Shown: piece after piece, positions 5,914 to 8,513 of the stretch | Numbering within the stretch: position 1 is the stretch's first letter | Layout: each line of letters starts with the position of its first letter | From: an uncultured Georgenia sp. | GTDB taxonomy: Bacteria; Actinomycetota; Actinomycetes; Actinomycetales; Actinomycetaceae | Length of the DNA: 8,513 bases | Assembly: GCF_937958535.1 (NCBI RefSeq) | Contig: NZ_CALGNQ010000076.1 | Location: 1 to 8,513, forward strand | Reading direction: 5' to 3' | Notes under the pieces: generated by a model | What the model saw: only the letters and a program-made list of their open reading frames with translations | Databases searched by the model: none | Told to the model about the DNA's origin: nothing | Translations under genes and position numbers: made by a program

Positions 5914-6887
5914 GCCGGCTCACACCCCAGGGCGTCCTGCAGCGCGCCGAGGTTCGCCCGCATGACGTCGACGTAGTCGGCGGAGGCGTCCTGCTGGTTC
6001 TCCAGCGGGTCGAGGACAGCGGTGCGCAGCCCCAGGTCGGCGGCGAGGGCCTCGCTGACCGCGGGGCTGAGCAGGGACTCCACGAAGACGGTGTCGACGT
6101 CGTGCTCGGCGACGACGTCGGCGATCTCGGCGAGGCGGGCGGGGGAGGGCTCGGCGTCCGGGTCGATGCCGGACAGCCCCTCCTGGTGGAGGCCGTGCTT
6201 GGTGGTGAGGTACCCGTAGGCCTCGTGGGCGACGACGATGGTGCGGCGCTCGCAGCGGGCGAGGCCCGCGGTGATCTCGGCGTCGAGCTCCTCGAGGGTG
6301 GCGACGACGCGGTCGGCGTTCTCCCGGTAGGTGGTCGCGCCGTCGGGGTCGAGCTCGGCGAGCTCGTCGGCCAGCGCGTCGGCCACCTCGGCCAGGCGCG
6401 CCGGGTCGAGCCAGAAGTGCGGGTCGAGCGGTGCCCCGTCGGCGTGGTCGTCCTCGTGGGGGTGGTCCTGGTCGTCCGCGTGGTCGTGGTCGTGGTCGGC
6501 GTGGTCGTGGCCGGTCTGCGCTGTGGTGAGCAGCGCGGTGTGCTCGCCGGCGTCGAAGGCGCGGGCGCCGGTGACGTCGACCGCCTCGTCGACCGCCGGT
6601 TGGAACCCCGAGACGTAGAGGACGAGTGCGGCCTCCTCGAGCTCGGCGACGGTGCGCGGGGCCAGCTCGACGTTGTGCGGGTCCGCCCCCGGCGGGGTGA
6701 TGCTGCCGACCTCGACCCGGTCGCCGCCGATCTCGGCGGCGAGGTACTCCAGCGGGTAGAAGCTCGCCAGCACGGTCGGGGCGCCCTCGCCGCCGCCGTC
6801 GTCGCGGGCGGTGTCGGAGAAGGCGGCGCAGCCGGTGAGGGCCACCGCGGCGAGCGAGGTGACAGCGAGGAGGCGAGGGCGGATCAT
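5910..6887 (-). CDS. znuA: zinc-binding lipoprotein ZnuA (ABC transporter substrate-binding protein)
   Basis: This 325-residue cluster A-I metal-binding protein captures Zn2+ outside the membrane and hands it to ZnuB. The N-terminus is a lipoprotein signal: two Arg, a hydrophobic stretch and lipobox LTGC with lipidated Cys20. Metal ligands expected for the family are H71 (GADPHNVEL), H157 (DPHFWLDP), H221 (VAHEAYGYL) and D293 (LDPLE). A flexible His/Asp loop (127-148, eight His) precedes the second ligand, as in zinc-specific members; manganese-specific homologues usually lack it. The start is probably ATG 6887, because it gives the best signal peptide. ATG 6896 and TTG 6902 are in frame upstream but lie within the predicted -10 and operator, and none has a good Shine-Dalgarno. 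It is first gene of the operon, directly under two Zur boxes, and overlaps znuC by ATGA. Confidence 0.94.
   Translation of the reverse strand: MIRPRLLAVTSLAAVALTGCAAFSDTARDDGGGEGAPTVLASFYPLEYLAAEIGGDRVEVGSITPPGADPHNVELAPRTVAELEEAALVLYVSGFQPAVDEAVDVTGARAFDAGEHTALLTTAQTGHDHADHDHDHADDQDHPHEDDHADGAPLDPHFWLDPARLAEVADALADELAELDPDGATTYRENADRVVATLEELDAEITAGLARCERRTIVVAHEAYGYLTTKHGLHQEGLSGIDPDAEPSPARLAEIADVVAEHDVDTVFVESLLSPAVSEALAADLGLRTAVLDPLENQQDASADYVDVMRANLGALQDALGCEPA
6444..6509 (-). repeat. His/Asp codon-repeat stretch within znuA
   Basis: The stretch encodes ZnuA residues 127-148 as alternating GAC/CAC codons, seen as TGG/TCG-like trinucleotides on the plus strand. It gives eight histidines in 22 residues. 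The low-complexity trinucleotide pattern is likely to vary in copy number between strains. This is the zinc-chelating loop described under znuA. Confidence 0.75.
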
Positions 6888-6901
6888 GAGACTCATTCTC
6901 A
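6887..6901. promoter_or_regulatory. Zur box 1 (operator, proximal)
   Basis: TGAGACTCATTCTCA is an imperfect 15 bp palindrome matching 12 of 15 bases of the consensus I recall for actinobacterial Zur (TGAAAATCATTTTCA). It covers the predicted -10 (6900-6895) and reaches the znuA ATG (6887-6885, minus strand). Its centre (6894) is 22 bp, about two helical turns, from that of box 2. Zn-Zur bound here should block initiation at the znuA promoter. Confidence 0.82.
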
Positions 6902-6924
6902 AGAGGGGTGAGAATCATTGTCAA
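6895..6924 (-). promoter_or_regulatory. znuA operon promoter (-35 TTGACA, -10 GAGAAT)
   Basis: On the minus strand a perfect TTGACA (6924-6919) is followed after 18 bp by GAGAAT (6900-6895), which keeps the A and final T of the TANNNT -10. Transcription would start 7-8 bp further, at about 6888-6887, coinciding with the A of the znuA ATG. The mRNA is therefore probably leaderless, which fits the absence of a Shine-Dalgarno. Both Zur boxes overlap these elements. Confidence 0.6.
6909..6923. promoter_or_regulatory. Zur box 2 (operator, distal)
   Basis: TGAGAATCATTGTCA is a near-perfect palindrome (TGA-N-AAT-N-ATT-N-TCA) matching 13 of 15 bases of the recalled actinobacterial Zur consensus. It overlaps the TTGACA -35 and the spacer of the znuA promoter. 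It is AT-rich against a very GC-rich background. It is 125 bp from the glyS start, so control of glyS is less likely. Confidence 0.85.
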
Positions 6925-6959
6925 CTCGGCCGGGTGCGCGTCGGAGGTCGGCGGACCGG

Positions 6960-6965
6960 TAGGTT
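6960..6965 (+). promoter_or_regulatory. possible glyS -10 element
   Basis: TAGGTT fits TANNNT and would start transcription near 6972, giving a leader of about 75 bases before the GTG at 7048. No convincing -35 is seen around 6937-6942. The leader holds a self-complementary GGTGCCCGGGCGCC (6971-6984), but I see no T-box or other riboswitch features. Confidence 0.35.
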
Positions 6966-7047
6966 AGTCCGGTGCCCGGGCGCCGTCCGGGACCGTGCCG
7001 AGTGCGCACCAGCCAGGTGCGGACCTGACGAGACTGGAGTGATTCAC

Positions 7048-8436
<1,389 letters not shown>

Positions 8437-8454
8437 CCGCCGCCTGACCACCAC

Positions 8455-8488
8455 CGCCGCGGCGGGCCCTGCGGGGCCTGCCGCGGCG
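8455..8488 (+). terminator. glyS terminator hairpin
   Basis: A 15 bp stem runs from 8455-8469 to 8474-8488. Its outer nine pairs, CGCCGCGGC/GCCGCGGCG, are perfect and its inner six contain one G-T wobble. The loop is TGCG, an RNA UNCG-type tetraloop that would be very stable. It starts 18 bp after the glyS stop. No T-run follows, but a smaller hairpin GCGCC/GGCGC (8490-8503) comes directly after. Stable U-less hairpins of this kind are typical at actinobacterial gene ends. Confidence 0.65.
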
Positions 8489-8513
8489 TGCGCCGTCGGG
8501 CGCGGGCTGCTCG

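Noticed and set aside
6897..6902. TTG at 6902 as start of znuA
   Set aside because: It lies inside the promoter and operator. ATG 6887 gives a standard lipoprotein signal peptide and matches the predicted transcript start.
6966..7047. T-box or other riboswitch in the glyS leader
   Set aside because: The likely leader is only about 75 bases and shows just one short self-complementary element, with no T-box consensus and no antiterminator pairing.

Overview
The window is very GC-rich, uses GTG starts freely, and carries genes packed with 4-8 bp overlaps. The protein sequences look actinobacterial. The gene set (leuA end, recO-uppS, zur, glyS) suggests a chromosome of the order Micrococcales or a relative; that placement is inference from resemblance, not a search. 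I see no insertion sequence, phage gene, CRISPR array, tRNA or rRNA.

Left part (1-1711): the C-terminal regulatory domain of 2-isopropylmalate synthase (leuA) enters from the left edge and ends at 431. It faces a two-gene minus-strand unit: a flavodoxin-like protein (1049-1558) followed by a stand-alone GyrI-like/effector-binding-domain protein (544-1026). The 112 bp between leuA and that unit hold several hairpins.

Middle (1712-3237): recO (recombinational repair) and uppS (cis-prenyltransferase for the cell-wall lipid carrier) overlap by GTGA. recO has no Shine-Dalgarno sequence and may be leaderless.

Right-middle (3257-6887, minus strand): a five-gene zinc operon in the order znuA-znuC-znuB-zur-membrane protein. 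Each of the first three junctions is an ATGA overlap and the last is an 8 bp overlap. ZnuA is the zinc-binding lipoprotein, ZnuB the permease, ZnuC the ATPase and Zur the zinc-sensing repressor; the last gene is a divergent DedA/VTT-like membrane protein. Immediately upstream lie two 15 bp palindromes matching the actinobacterial Zur box, centred 22 bp apart. They cover a TTGACA -35, the -10 and the znuA start codon. This predicts repression of the whole operon, including zur itself, when zinc is sufficient.

Right (7048-8436): glyS, a glycyl-tRNA synthetase with a four-cysteine zinc motif, is transcribed divergently from the zinc operon and followed by a 15 bp GC-rich hairpin.

From memory, M. 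tuberculosis carries glyS, smtB, furB(zur), one small gene, uppS and recO in the same neighbourhood (Rv2357c-Rv2362c). The window therefore looks like an ancestral actinobacterial block in which znuACB lies where mycobacteria have smtB. I found no clearly undescribed system. The most informative parts are the paired Zur operators, the membrane protein tied to zur, and the flavodoxin/GyrI-like pair.
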